64,000 nucleotides of DNA from Quercus robur (GCF_932294415.1 NC_065537.1:744001-808000), one strand, 5' to 3'; counted from the stretch's first letter, positions 15,640 to 26,589 are shown. The notes: generated by a model from the sequence alone, not told the origin. Translations and numbers: made by a program.

Positions 15640-15975
15640 ACTTAAACTATATTACATATGTTTTCGGTACTATGCATACATTAACTAAAGTCATAACAAA
15701 GTTAACTATATTATTAGTTTATTACATTTGACAATGGTTCTTTATCGTCTACTTTATGGCATCCGTTCGATAATTATTGTTTTTTATTATTAGATTAAGA
15801 TATTAATAGATTTTTGGTGTAGATGAGATAGATACTGTAGATCTCTTATTTTAGTCTAGAAACTTTTCTAATTGAGCTATTTAAAACCCACTATATTACA
15901 TTTAATATGGGTGGTATGCATACATTGGCTAAAGTTGACACAAAATTAAAGAGCAGCAGCCGGTTATAATATGAT
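15640..15975. repeat. direct repeats of 'ACTATATTACAT..TATGCATACATT'
   Basis: The stretch 15646-15690 (ACTATATTACATATG .. TATGCATACATTAACTAAAGT) recurs at 15890-15935 (ACTATATTACATTTA .. TATGCATACATTGGCTAAAGT). It suggests an old local duplication upstream of the UGT gene. Confidence 0.6.
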
Positions 15976-16052
15976 GTTTTTTTTTCTTAGGCCAAGTGAT
16001 TCGTCTTTTATAAGTAATGCTACATTCACAGTATTAGCGCAATAAATCTTAT

Positions 16053-16122
16053 TATGTGACAAACTATTTCTGGTAGTCATTCTTTATTAAGCAAAAAGAG
16101 AAAAAAGTTGCCCATTATGGTT
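16053..16122 (+). repeat. distal copy of a UGT-proximal 70-bp block
   Basis: 'ATTATGTGACAAACTATT..' with 'TTATTAAGCAAAAAG' and 'AAAGTTGCCCATTAT' is repeated at 17381-17449, directly upstream of the UGT gene. The two are same-strand and about 1.3 kb apart. Confidence 0.8.
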
Positions 16123-16152
16123 ATTTCTCATGAGACGGTATCTTGTGAGACG

Positions 16153-16238
16153 GGCACATGCGCCCATTGTCTCACCAACATGTAGGTTCCATACATATGG
16201 AACCCACATGTCGGAGAGACAATGGGCGCATGCGCCCC
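16153..16238. repeat. imperfect palindrome with GGGCGCATGCGCCC-type ends
   Basis: The left arm 'GGGCACATGCGCCCATTGTC' pairs with the right arm 'GACAATGGGCGCATGCGCCC'. The centre 'TTCCATACATATGGAACC' is also palindromic. The DNA can fold into a hairpin of about 85 bases. Confidence 0.8.
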
Positions 16239-16492
16239 TCTCACGCACAATTTTTTCTACTCTAATATTGATGCTTATAAATAAATAAATAATTGATATT
16301 GATGTATTAAATAATAATACTAAAATAGGCCTCAAATAAATAGCGTGGGATTTAAATGTTGTAAGACAATGGGCGCATGCACCCCTCTCAGATAAAACTT
16401 TTTCTACTCTGATATTGATGCTTTTAAATAAATAAATAAATTATACTGATGTATTAAATAATAATACTAAAATAAGTCTCAAATAAATAGTC
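16219..16492 (+). repeat. 147-bp-spaced direct duplication
   Basis: 16219-16345 (from GACAATGGGCGCATGCG to CTCAAATAAATAG) recurs at 16366-16490 with about ten differences. The first copy's start overlaps the right arm of the palindrome, so the palindrome arm has been carried along. Confidence 0.8.
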
Positions 16493-16496
16493 TTAG

Positions 16497-16854
16497 TGAT
16501 GTAGCGTAGGCGTGTAGCAGCAGAATCTGTAACACACAATTACTACAATTCTTCCACAAAACCTAAGTTCCACAAGAACACTAGGCTAGTAAGCAAAATA
16601 ATAGAGAAAACCTCTCTAACAAGCTTTTATTAATCAACACATAACATAAATAACCTCTCTATAAAGAGTATTTATAGGAATAGAATTTTTCCTACTCCTT
16701 TTAGGAAAAGAAATAATAAACCTACTTCTACTTGAGAAAGGAAAAAACAATTTAGCTAGGAAAAGAAAAATAATTAAAATCCTAATTCAACAAGAAAAAA
16801 GAAAACAACATAAAATATTAACATATTTTATTCTTCCTTAACTAATCTGCATCA
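16497..16854 (-). mobile_element. small solo LTR, 358 bp
   Basis: Begins TGATGTAGCG and ends CTGCATCA, so the termini are TGATG..CATCA, with an exact 5-bp duplication CTTAG at 16492-16496 and 16855-16859. Minus-strand CTATAAATACTC near 16670 would be a TATA box, suggesting the LTR points left. Copia-like or TRIM-size; no internal region. Confidence 0.8.
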
Positions 16855-17034
16855 CTTAGTCATTGTACTTGTAGTGTTCTGATGTGTGGGCAGAGCACAC
16901 AAATTGAATAAATATTAAATAGTTATAATACATCAATAAGTATTAAAAAAAAAAAAAGGTAGAGTTTGAATTTTTTAATGATGTTTACATGGATTTCCCT
17001 TGACTTGTTACTTGTCTTTTCTCTACCATTTGCC

Positions 17035-17372
17035 CATTTGCATGTGCCCTCTCATTATATCTTATAATATACATTCTCTTCCATTTGTGTGCTCATTATA
17101 TCTTATAATATACATTCTCTTCCATTTGTGTGCTCGACAAGTAACAAGTCATTTAACAAAACAAAAAAAGACGAATAAGTTTAGTGCCACAAGTTGTGGC
17201 ACTAAACTTATTCACAAATTGTGGCATAAGTTGTGGCACTAAACTTATTCACAAGTTGTGGCATTAAACTTATTCGTCTTTTTTTGTTTTGTTAAATGAC
17301 TTGTTACTTGTCGAGCACACAAAAGGAAGAGAATGTATATTATAAGATATAATGAATGGGCACATGCAAATG
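17035..17372. repeat. 338-bp foldback (long inverted repeat) upstream of UGT
   Basis: The left arm from CATTTGCATGTGCCC through CTCGACAAGTAACAAGTC and AAAGACGAATAAGTTTAGTG pairs with the right arm ending GGGCACATGCAAATG. Arms are about 125 bp and nearly perfect. The left arm alone carries a second copy of a roughly 42-bp segment (TCATTATATCTTATAATATA .. TTTGTGTGC). The loop holds three copies of a GTTGTGGCA.TAAACTTATTC motif. It could be a foldback transposon or an inverted duplication. Confidence 0.9.
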
Positions 17373-17510
17373 TACGCTTATTATGTGACAAATTATTGCT
17401 GGCATTCATTTTTTATTAAGCAAAAAGGGTAAAAGTTGCCCATTATTTGAAAGAGTCAAAGAGCAGTCGCAGGTTATTTCTCGTATGTTTGGTGTCCAAG
17501 GAAGAGAGTG

Positions 17511-17521
17511 TATATATTATA
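17511..17521 (+). promoter_or_regulatory. probable TATA box of the UGT gene
   Basis: TATATATTATA lies about 55 bases before the UGT ATG, the expected place for a short leader. Confidence 0.4.
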
Positions 17522-17570
17522 AGACTAGGCATATGCATTTTGTGCTCACACACACTATAGAACAAAGGAA

Positions 17571-19108
17571 ATGGATTCAAAGACACAAGTTGCTAATAAG
17601 CCTCATGCAGTTTGTATTCCATGCCCAGTTCAAAGTCACATGAAGGCAATGCTAAAGCTTTCAAAGCTTCTCCACCATGAAGGGTTTCACATAACCTTTG
17701 TGAACACTGAGTTCAACCACCAACGTTTTATGAAATCCAGAGGTCCCAACTCCTTAGATGGCTTGCCTGACTTTCGATTTGAAACCATCCCCGATGGTCT
17801 TCCTCCATCAGATATCAACGCCACCCAAGACATCCCTTCTCTTTCTGAATCCATTATGAACAACTGCTTGGCTCCATTTTCTGACCTCCTTGTAAAACTC
17901 AACAGTGCAACTTCATATAATCCTCCAGTTACTTGTATTGTTTCAGATGCTACCATGGCGTTTACAATTACTGCTGCTCAAGAATTCAAAATCCCTGTTG
18001 TGATGTTCTTCCCTATCTCTGCTTGCAGCGTAATGGGTGTTCTGCAGCTTCCTACTCTTAAGGACAAAGGCATTGTACCTCTTAAAGGTGTAACAAAAAG
18101 TGCAAAATCCAATTGAAATCTTGCATTATTTTTTTGTAATTAATCATTGTATGCTGAAAAATTTTTGTCTTTGCAGATGAGAGCTATCTGACAAATGGGT
18201 ATCTTGACACAATTATAGACTGGATTCCTGGTATGAAAGACATACGTTTGAGGGATCTTCCAAGCTTTGTACGAACCATTGATCCAAATGATATTGTTTT
18301 TAGGTGTGTGATTGATGTAGCAGAGAGAGCTCCTAGTGCTTTAGGAATTATTGTTCACACATTCGATGAGTTAGAGCAAGAAGTTTTGCATGCTCTATCT
18401 ACCATGTTTCCTCATGTATATGCTATTGGCCCTCTAGAACCACAACTAAATCACTTATCCAATGATCATTTGGAATCAATTGGGTATGGTTTATGGAAGG
18501 AAGAAACCGAGTGCCTCAATTGGCTTAATTCAAAGGCATCCAACTCAGTGATATATGTGAGTTTTGGTAGCATCGTTGTCATGACACCATCGCAATTGGT
18601 TGAGATTGGTTGGGGACTTGCAAATAGTAAGCACCCATTTTTATGGATAATCAGGCCTGAATCAGTTGAAGACGGATCAACGATTTTGTCACCTGAGTTT
18701 CAGGAGGAAATTAAAGAAAGAGGTCTAATAACTAGTTGGTGCCCTCAAGAGGAAGTGCTAAACCACCCCTCAATTGGAGGGTTCTTGACACATAGTGGTT
18801 GGAATTCAACCATTGAAAGTGTGTGCGCAGGAGTGCCAATGCTTTGCTTACCATTCTTTTCAGATCAGCAAACGAATTGCAAGTATACTTGCAATGAATG
18901 GGCTATTGGCATGGAAATTGACTTTGATGTCAAAAGAGTGGAAGTAGAGAATATGGTAATAGAATTGTTGGAAGGAGGTGAGGGAAAGAAAATGAAGAAA
19001 AAGGCCAAGGAGTGGAAAAAATTGGCCAAAAAGGCCACAGGTCCACTTGGTTCCTCATCCATTAACTTAAAAAATTTGGTGAGTGAAGTCCTTTTAACAA
19101 AAGGCTAA
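17571..19108 (+). CDS. UDP-glycosyltransferase, UGT85 type, complete, 2 exons
   Basis: Transfers a sugar, usually glucose, from a UDP-sugar to a small acceptor such as a terpenoid, phenolic or cyanohydrin, in the cytosol. Exons 17571-18087 and 18177-19108 join in frame (G|AT codon) to 482 residues, the usual UGT85 length; the intron is 89 bp with GT..AG. The catalytic His is at about residue 23 and its partner Asp at about 126 (CIVSDATMAF). The UDP-sugar box starts WCPQEEVLNHPSIGGFLTHS near residue 360 and ends FFSDQ near 402, with Gln last. The intron position and the LWKEETECLNWLNSK motif fit UGT85A. The N-terminal acceptor loop reads PVQSHMKAM where the family normally has P-AQGHINPM, which may change substrate choice. 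Substrate cannot be told from sequence. Confidence 0.92.
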
Positions 19109-19781
19109 TGTACCCTGCTACTCTCCTTAAGCTTAGGTTCTGTTACTTCGCTTGTCTTTAGACTCTCTCTCAATTTGGTCTTTCTCTTTCAAAGGTTTTT
19201 TTTTTTTCCTTGTTTTTTCTTGTTTCCGAGGTTGGCCCTTTGTTGTTATTGTTAATGTTAATGTTTTTTAATAATAAATGAAAGGAATTATTTAAGATAT
19301 AGACATTTAGATTTACTGCACTAGCACTCTCTGACTCAACCCAATTATATTACATCCTAAATATAGCATTGAAAAACTAAAGGATACTGGGAAAAATCAA
19401 TAGTTTTGCTGCTTTGATTTCTACCTATTGTTGCCAAAATATCAGTGCTATTGATACCATATTTATTGGCTTTTAAATTTTAATGGAAATTTAAGTCTTG
19501 AATAATGAGATAAACCAAATTTTATCCACCCAAATTTTTTGTTTATTTCAATCAATTTTGATTGGATTAACCAAATTTAACTGAGATTTACCTGAAATCT
19601 GTCCATTTGAATCTTTGATTGAAGTAATTTAGTCCTATATAATATCGTGAAACTCCCCTCAGAATAAATGTTCACAAGCAAAAGTCAAGCTTGAAACGTT
19701 TGTTGTTTTATAAAATATACTACAATTTTCTATTGAAAATTTGAAATACATCATGGATTTTTCTTTTTCTGAAACATTGTC
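19109..19781 (+). other. UGT 3' flank, no gene seen
   Basis: T-rich 3' UTR to about 19280 with AATAATAAATGAAA at 19270-19283 as a plausible poly(A) signal, then AT-rich spacer up to the retrotransposon target site. Confidence 0.45.
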
Positions 19782-19786
19782 ATACG

Positions 19787-20624
19787 TGTTAGGTTCTAAG
19801 GATTAGGAACTAATATATTAGAACTCTAATTTGTATTGTTCGCAAACCATGATCAAAACAAGTTTTAGTCTTATTTATACTTGCTCAAAGTGTATGCATT
19901 TTATGTAAAGTTGGAATTGAGTTACTACAGAATTTATTGTGCAATTCTGTCTGGCTCGATTGATCGAGAATTAGACTCAATCTATTGAAACTTGGGCATA
20001 ATGTTTTTTTGCAAAATTTTCCAACTCAGCCCTAGCCCGTTTGACGTGTAGGGTTTTATGTTTTGTCTTAAGTATAAAAAAGAAAACCCTAGCCACGTTT
20101 TGGTTACTCCTTATGCTGTGTGTGTGAATCTTTTGTGAGATCAAGAGGTGGTTGCCTTCACACATACTTAGGGTTTCCAAGATTCAAGATTATGTCAAGA
20201 ACTTTGTGATCATTTCAATTTCTACATTAAGAGCTCAAAGATATACAAGTGGGAGTGCTTGTACTTGCTGGAGAATCCAAGAAAGAAGGAGTCCGTGATC
20301 TCGGAGCTTGCACGTGGTCGTATCAGTAAGTTTCTACTGGTGGGTAATAATAGGATGTTAGTGGTCTAAGTCGCTATTGTAAAACTTCGATTCTTTCATA
20401 GTGGATTCAGGTTTACCTTGAGAATAGCTAGGTTAAATCTTCCCTAAGTTTTTACCGGTGTGGTTTCCTAGGTCATCATATCTTTGTGTTCTTTATATTC
20501 CGCATTTTACATTGATATGATTATATGATTGTGTTAACATAGATCTGAAATTTGGACTAAGTAATCACTTGGTTAATTCACTAGGTTAATCAGATTCTGT
20601 TTTTAAGGGGTCTAAAAACAAATA
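19787..20624 (+). repeat. 5' LTR of the Copia-like element (838 bp)
   Basis: Starts TGTTAGGTTC and ends CTAAAAACAAATA. The 3' LTR ends CTAAAAACAAACA, so the final bases vary. A short ORF in it on the minus strand is matched in the other LTR but is not a gene. Confidence 0.9.
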
Positions 20625-20626
20625 AG

Positions 20627-20638
20627 TGGTATCAGAGC
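20627..20638 (+). other. primer-binding site, tRNA-iMet type
   Basis: TGGTATCAGAGC starts two bases after the 5' LTR. This is the standard initiator tRNA-Met complement of plant Copia elements. Confidence 0.9.
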
Positions 20639-20697
20639 AAGTTGCTCTCTTGTTGTAGATCTTTTGATCTCTGAGTTGATCCTTAACCCCTGTTGTC

Positions 20698-22544
20698 ATG
20701 GAACACGGACACTCTTGTTATTCCACCTCACTTTGATGGGAATAATTATGCTTATTGGAAAGTAAGGATGAAAGCCTTCCTGAAATCAATTGATGAGAGA
20801 GTCTGAAACTCCGTTGAATACGGATGAGAGAAGCCCGCTACACCTGTTAATGAGTGGCAAACTTCTCAAAAAGAAGCAGCCGCATTCAATAGCAAAGCTA
20901 TGAATGCTATCTTTAACACTGTTTCTATGGAGAAATTTAAGAGAATCTCTAATGTTGAGGTTACTCATACTGCTTGGAATATCCTCCAAACTGTGCATGA
21001 AGGCACAAAGGCTGTTAAAATTAATAAGTTGCAGCAATTAACTTCTAAATTTGAAAGCATTAAGATGATTGATGATGAATCTTTTGATGAATTCTATGCT
21101 AAGCTCAATGATATTGTTAATTCTGCATATAATTTGGGTGAAACATCTATGATCAACCTAAAATTGTTAGGAAGATTCTTAGATCTTTAACTGAAGATTT
21201 TAGACCCAAAGTGACTGTCATCACTAAGAGTAAGGATGTGAACTCCATCCCTGTTGATGAACTTGTAGGATCTCTTCAATCCTATGAGTTGGACCTACCT
21301 AAGACTAGCAAATCAAAATCAATGGCTCTCAAGTCTGTTGATGATGCTGAGGCGAGTGGATTTGATGATGATCTCTTTGCTACTGAGATTGCTTACCTTA
21401 CCAAGAACTTTAGAAATCTTCTTAAGAACAATAACAGAAGGGCAAGAGGTAATAACATTGCTGAACCTAGAAATTTTAGGAGGAATGATCCCACTAAGGT
21501 TAATAACATTGAAAAACCTAAAGAAAAAGTAGGTCAACCTTCTAATAATTCAATGGGTCCTCAATGTTTTGGATGTCAAGGGTATGGTCATATGAAATCT
21601 GAATGTCCTACATACTTGAGGTCTAAGGGTAAGCCTTAGTGATAATGAAGTTTCTGATGATGAGTCTGGTTGTGATGAGGATGGAAACTTCATAGCTTTC
21701 ACTGCTACTGCTGTAGTCAATGAAAGCTTGTCTGTTGAAGAGAACCCTTCTGATAGGGAACTCTTTGAGGATGCAGATCTTCAAGAAGCCTATAATAAGC
21801 TTTGCAAAGTTGCTGCAAAGGATGCTATGAGTGTTGAATTAGGCTTAAAGAAAATTGCATCTCTTGAGCTTGATAAGAAAAATTTGCTTGTGAATTTATT
21901 TGATGCTATTGAACTTTTGAATAATGTGAAGACTAAGAATAAGCTTTTGCTTGAAAAAGTCAAGAAATTGGAACATGAACTACCTGTTGCTAGAGAACAA
22001 ACTGATAGGTCTGCAAGCTCCAAACTAGATCACATGCTAAGTGTTCAAAAGTCTCCCTCTAACAAAACTGGCTTAGGTTTTGTAGAAAGCATATCTGTGT
22101 CTGCACCCCATTCCACAAACTTTGTTCCTTCTTCTTCTTCCGAATCCCTTGTGAGTGAGATTGTCAAACCCTTTGTGAGTGAGGCTAAATCTGTAGAAGT
22201 TACACCACCTAGGAAGATTAGGGTTAATCTGAAAGAGTCTAAACCTAAGGAGTCTACCCTTACTAAGAACAAGTTGCATGGTAAGCCTGCTTAGGTTTGT
22301 CATTTTTGTGGAAAGTCTGGGCACATTCGTCCAAACTGTTACAAGCTGTAAGCTGCTAAGAGAGCAAACAAACCAAAAATACTTGTGCTTCAAACACAAG
22401 ATCCTATGGTTCTTATTGGTGAATTGGTAAAGGCTTTAAACCTTTATTCCAATCCTGGAGTTGGTAATCACTCTCATGTGAATAAGAACTCCATTGCTCA
22501 AAGAGCATCTAAAAAGTTTTGGATGCAAAAGGCTCAGTCTAAAT
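20698..22544 (+). pseudogene. decayed Copia-type gag
   Basis: Nucleocapsid-type Gag of the element. In the N-terminal half, the segment from about 20735 reads HFDGNNYAYWKVRMKAFLK, then KLQQLTSKFESIKM and DESFDEFYAKL: the UBN2/gag-polypeptide family of plant Copia elements. Two CCHC zinc knuckles are present, CFGCQGYGHMKSEC (about 21567-21608) and CHFCGKSGHIRPNC (about 22301-22342), separated by a charged coiled-coil-like stretch. It is dead: a frameshift near 20706, TGG-to-TGA type stops at 20803-20805 and 20824-20826, a frameshift near 21150, TAG at 21638 and TAG near 22293, and TAA near 22349. No protease or pol follows. Confidence 0.85.
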
Positions 22545-24606
22545 GAGTCTTTCTGACATGGTCTTTGTGCTTCATCGCTCTACTCTTTGTGACCATTGTT
22601 ATTTTTTTGTTTTATTTTGCTTCTAGGACTTGCATTACATAACATTCATGCATTGCAAATTAGGACTGTTTTTGTTTCTTCTTTTCAAAAAAAAAAAAAA
22701 AAAAAAAGGAAAAGGAAAAAGGAAGCAAATTGTGTTTTGCATTTTTTTTCTTAGATTTGAAATCAACGTTGGCCAATTTAATATTTACATAACATGTCTA
22801 TGTACTTTTTTTAGCTTGGATGAGTTTATTTATTACACTTTACTAATTGAAACTTTGTAGTGCATGTTGTGTGGGAAGATGTTTATAGCTTTTGATCACA
22901 TGATCTTGATCTTGAAGTAACATGCTTTTGATCGTCGGACTTGAACTTATTGAGAAAGGCATAAATAACCATCTCACCATTATTTTCTAGCCAATCATGA
23001 ACACTTTGGTGCATATCGTAAGATTTTGTGCTCGAGAAAGTGTAGCATATGTACAAAAAGAACATAAGGTGTAGTCTCGGCTTTAATAACTTCACAATCA
23101 AATAAAATTGGTGTGTACACTATCCCGACTATTATTAATAAGTTTCTGAACAAATAAAATTGGTGTGTACAATATGAGGAAATTCAAGAAACTTACATGA
23201 TTGCAAGCTTGTTTTCTAGGAGATGTGAGAGTTATATGATGTAACTCTTTAGGTGATAGTCTCTTTCAAATTCAATGTGATGAATTTTGTAGAAATTGTA
23301 GTTGATTTCTATTTACATTTCACCTCACAAGTATCTCAAGTTTTTGCTAGTTGCACACACTACACAAGTTATTCTTTGCTAAACTTCATACATGTTATTG
23401 TGTGTGATTTTGGTTTGGCCAACCAAGTTTGAAAATTCCTTGTATTTTATGCAAAATGTGTTTGAAGCCTGAGAATTTAAAGAGAATTGTTTGAACATCT
23501 TAATTTTGGGAAAACTGGGTTCAAAACAAGTGTTTTTGAAAAGTATTTCATCTCATACTCATGCATTTTATTCATAAAATTCAATGCTTTGAGGAGTTTC
23601 TGCAATATTTTGCTTTGATTTTCAAAAAAATATTTTTTCCAGAATTTCAACCAATCGAAAGTGTTTTTCAACCGATCGAAATTGTGATTAAAAGTTTTGG
23701 TTCGACTCTGTGTATTTTGATCGATCAAATTTGTTTTTCGATCAATCAAAATTGCAATTAAAAATTCTTGGCTTGGTTCTGTGTGTTTCGATCGATCAAA
23801 CCTATTTTTTGATCAATCGAAAATCGTATAGAGAGTTTTTTTAAAAAACCTTTGTTCCTCACATGTTCTTCACTATTCAAACTTTTCCAAAACACGTTCT
23901 CTCTCTATTCGATCGGTCCAAGAATCCTAGCAAGTTTTTTTTTTTGTCGTTTTCCTCCAAAATTTTTGCAAGGTTTTTCTCCTCTAAGGCCAGTAAGACC
24001 TTTTTACCCTTCTTTTTGCATTTATTTTCATGTTTCATGCATTAAATCATGCATTTTGGGGAAAATTTCGGACCTTGAAAAATTTGGGGATTTTGATGTT
24101 TTAAGCTTTTTCTTTCACAATTGATCATTGGGTTTTTGCTGTGGGACACTATAAAACTATTCTTGGTGAATTGATTTGATCAATTTGATGAATTTGGTGA
24201 AATTGAAATTTCTAAGGCTTGAAAGTAACCGATTTGGGGTTTTTGTTCAATTTGGTTTAAATTGATGAAATTGGCTTGTTTGGTTGATTGATTTGGTCAT
24301 TATGAATTGTTATCTATCATGTATAATGATCAATTTGGTCAATCTATTGGTTTTGTGAAATTGGGTTTTTCAAATTTTGGGATTTTTTATGTAAACTCTA
24401 TGCTCAAGCCAATTTTGTGATTTTAAAGCTAAATTGAACTTATTCTCACTGCATTAGGGCATGCATCATGTGTTGATAATGTTCATGCATTATATAGAAT
24501 TGTTATTTCTATTTTTTTTTTTTTTGTGCTAACTTGCAGTCTGCCTCTGGTTTTTCTTGTTTCTTTTTTGGTTCTTTTCTGTGTGTCTTATCCCTTCATT
24601 AGCATC
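22545..24606 (+). other. non-coding internal region of the Copia-like element
   Basis: Where pol would be expected there is T-rich, stop-filled sequence. It has an A-tract near 22688-22706 and a block at 23645-23830 of repeated ATCGAT/GATCAATC words. No RT, integrase or RNase H motif in any frame. Confidence 0.7.
23645..23830. repeat. tandem array of CGATCGATCAAA-type motifs
   Basis: Six spaced copies of ACC(A/G)ATCGAAA, TCGATCAAA or ATCAATCGAAA alternate with two copies of TGTGATTAAAAGTTTTGG-like/GCAATTAAAAATTCTTGG-like spacers, about 80 bp period. GATCGA words recur inside the LTRs (19957-19965, 36980-36990). Confidence 0.7.
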
Positions 24607-25706
24607 ATGCCTGGGAAACTAGAGTCAATAGGACCTCCACTTCTTCTCCTTCCCCCACCTTTGATAGTGATAGGTTCCTGAGTGAGAAAAACCAAGAAGC
24701 GTTAGAGAAGCTTAACCTTAGGAGAAACATTTGGGCTGAGAGAAAGGTTCTTTTAGATGAGCTAGATCCCGAGATTAGGCGTAACTTTGAGCATAGGGGC
24801 TGGTTACCTTTGTTGGATATTTCACATCCACCTCCTGCTACCTTGATCAGAGAGTTCTATTCGAACCTCTCTGTCTACTCCTATGACGCCAACACTCTTG
24901 TGAGGAGTTGGGTACAGAGTGTAAGGTACACCATTACCCCTTCGGTAGTGGCTGATGCCCTTGGGGTTCTGGTGGTCCATCATCCTGTCTACCCTTATGA
25001 TGAGTCTCCTCCCTTGGATGACATCATGTCTTATATCATTGGTTCTTCTATCCAGTGGGGTTCTGATCCTCAAATCACCACTGCTGAGCTCACTAAGATT
25101 CATTATCTCTTCTTTCAGATTACTTGTCATTCTTTTTGGCCTATCTCTCATCTGCACACCATTCCCTTGGAGCGTTGTGCATTTTTGTATGCCCTGGTTA
25201 CTGATGCTCCTATTAGCTTTCCTCATCTTTTTATTCGTTCCTTAATTGAGGTGCATATGAGTAGTTCTACTGCTCATGCTTTGTTCTTCCCCGTTTTTAT
25301 TCACCGGATTCTTTTGCATCTAGGTTTAGTTACCCGCGTCTGAGCCTGTTCACATAGTTTCTCCCATAGGTGCCACCTTTCTTAGGCAAAGGGTTGCTCA
25401 GTTGAGAGCTAGCTCTAAACGCCCTAGGGTAGAGCCTTCCAGTGTCGCACCTCCTCCTCCCTCTTCTACAGGTGATACTACAGCTGAGGAGCCCGTTGAT
25501 CATGCTACTGATGCTGCTGCTGCTGATGTTCCTTCACCTCCTACCTCGGATGATTCAGACATTCGACGTATGTTGGAGACTGTCGTGACCATTCAGGCAG
25601 CTCATGGACAGATTTTGGTGGACATGCTTATGAGCTTCGTGCTTTGCAAGCGAATCTGGAGCATTTGAGACGATTGCCTCCGCCACCTTCTTTTGATGAT
25701 ATGTGA
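24607..25706 (+). pseudogene. decayed 'putative plant transposon protein' ORF
   Basis: Second gene of the Copia-like element, function unknown. ATG at 24607 is followed by a one-base loss, then an open frame from about 24638 with FLSEKNQEALEKL and then PEIRRNFEHRGWLPLLD. The open part at 24810-25343 continues LIREFYSNLSVYSYD and ends LHLGLVTRV. This pattern matches the domain labelled 'putative plant transposon protein' (I recall Pfam PF20167; not checked). After a frameshift at about 25343 a Pro/Ala/Asp-rich tail follows (25402-25640), and a final frame shift leads to PPPPSFDDM and TGA at 25704-25706. Not protease, integrase or RT. Confidence 0.7.
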
Positions 25707-25726
25707 TTGCCCTTTGGCATTCTGTC

Positions 25727-25741
25727 ACAAAAAGGGGGAGT
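25727..25741 (+). other. purine tract resembling a second PPT
   Basis: CACAAAAAGGGGGAGT lies just after the second ORF. It resembles the true polypurine tract at 36796-36810 (CACAAATTGCCAAAGGGGGAGT). No LTR follows it. Confidence 0.5.
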
Positions 25742-26589
25742 ACACTTGTAGAGGATTTTTGTAGTTAGGAGGAGATTTTTGTACTTGTGGAGCTTGTGAA
25801 GCTTGTGGAGCTATTAGATTGTATCTAGGTGCTTCATTGTGTATTTATTTATTTTTTGGCTCATGATGTTTTTTTTTTTTTTATTTGATTGGGTTTTTCA
25901 TGATAAGGGGAGATACATTGATTGGTATATGTTTCTTGTTTCACATTGCTTATTGATTTATATTTATGAGTCATTCATGATATATGTCTTTATTGTGTGT
26001 TATGTGAAATCAAGAAGTTATTTTTGTTTTACTTGTATTTTCCACTTGTAAAAATGTACTCCCATTGTAAAAATGCGTTCTCCCCTAGATTGAGGGTTTT
26101 ACATGGAGTTGCCACTTATTTAATTTAAAAAGAAAAACAAGAAAACCTTTAATGAAAAATACTTTTGTTGCATTAATGTATTTGACAATTTACATCGAAT
26201 TTTGTAACAAAAATTTACAATGCTTTTTGTCCTAGGTACAATCTAAGAAAAGTAAATTACATTACTTTATTTCCTAGTTACATTCTAAAAAAGGTAAAAT
26301 TGTATATACAAGAGCATTGTCTAGAACCCTTGATCTTGGTTCGGAGGCTAATTTACGAGATGGGAAGGGAATAAGCACCCATCTCGCCCGGTAAAACCGG
26401 TCTTCCAGGTTAAGGTGGCCAATGTCATGTCATGTCAAACAAATACAAAGAATATGTAATATAAACATGTGATTTGCAAGAATTGTAAATAAATATGTGT
26501 TAGGGGAATTTGACGTAAAGAGAAACAAAAAATAAAATAAAAATAAAAATAAAACTTATTAGATAATAATTTTAATGTAAAAAAAAAAA

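Noticed and set aside
24822-25226. 134-residue minus-strand ORF
   Set aside because: Antisense shadow of the plant transposon protein frame, which has clear family resemblance on the plus strand.
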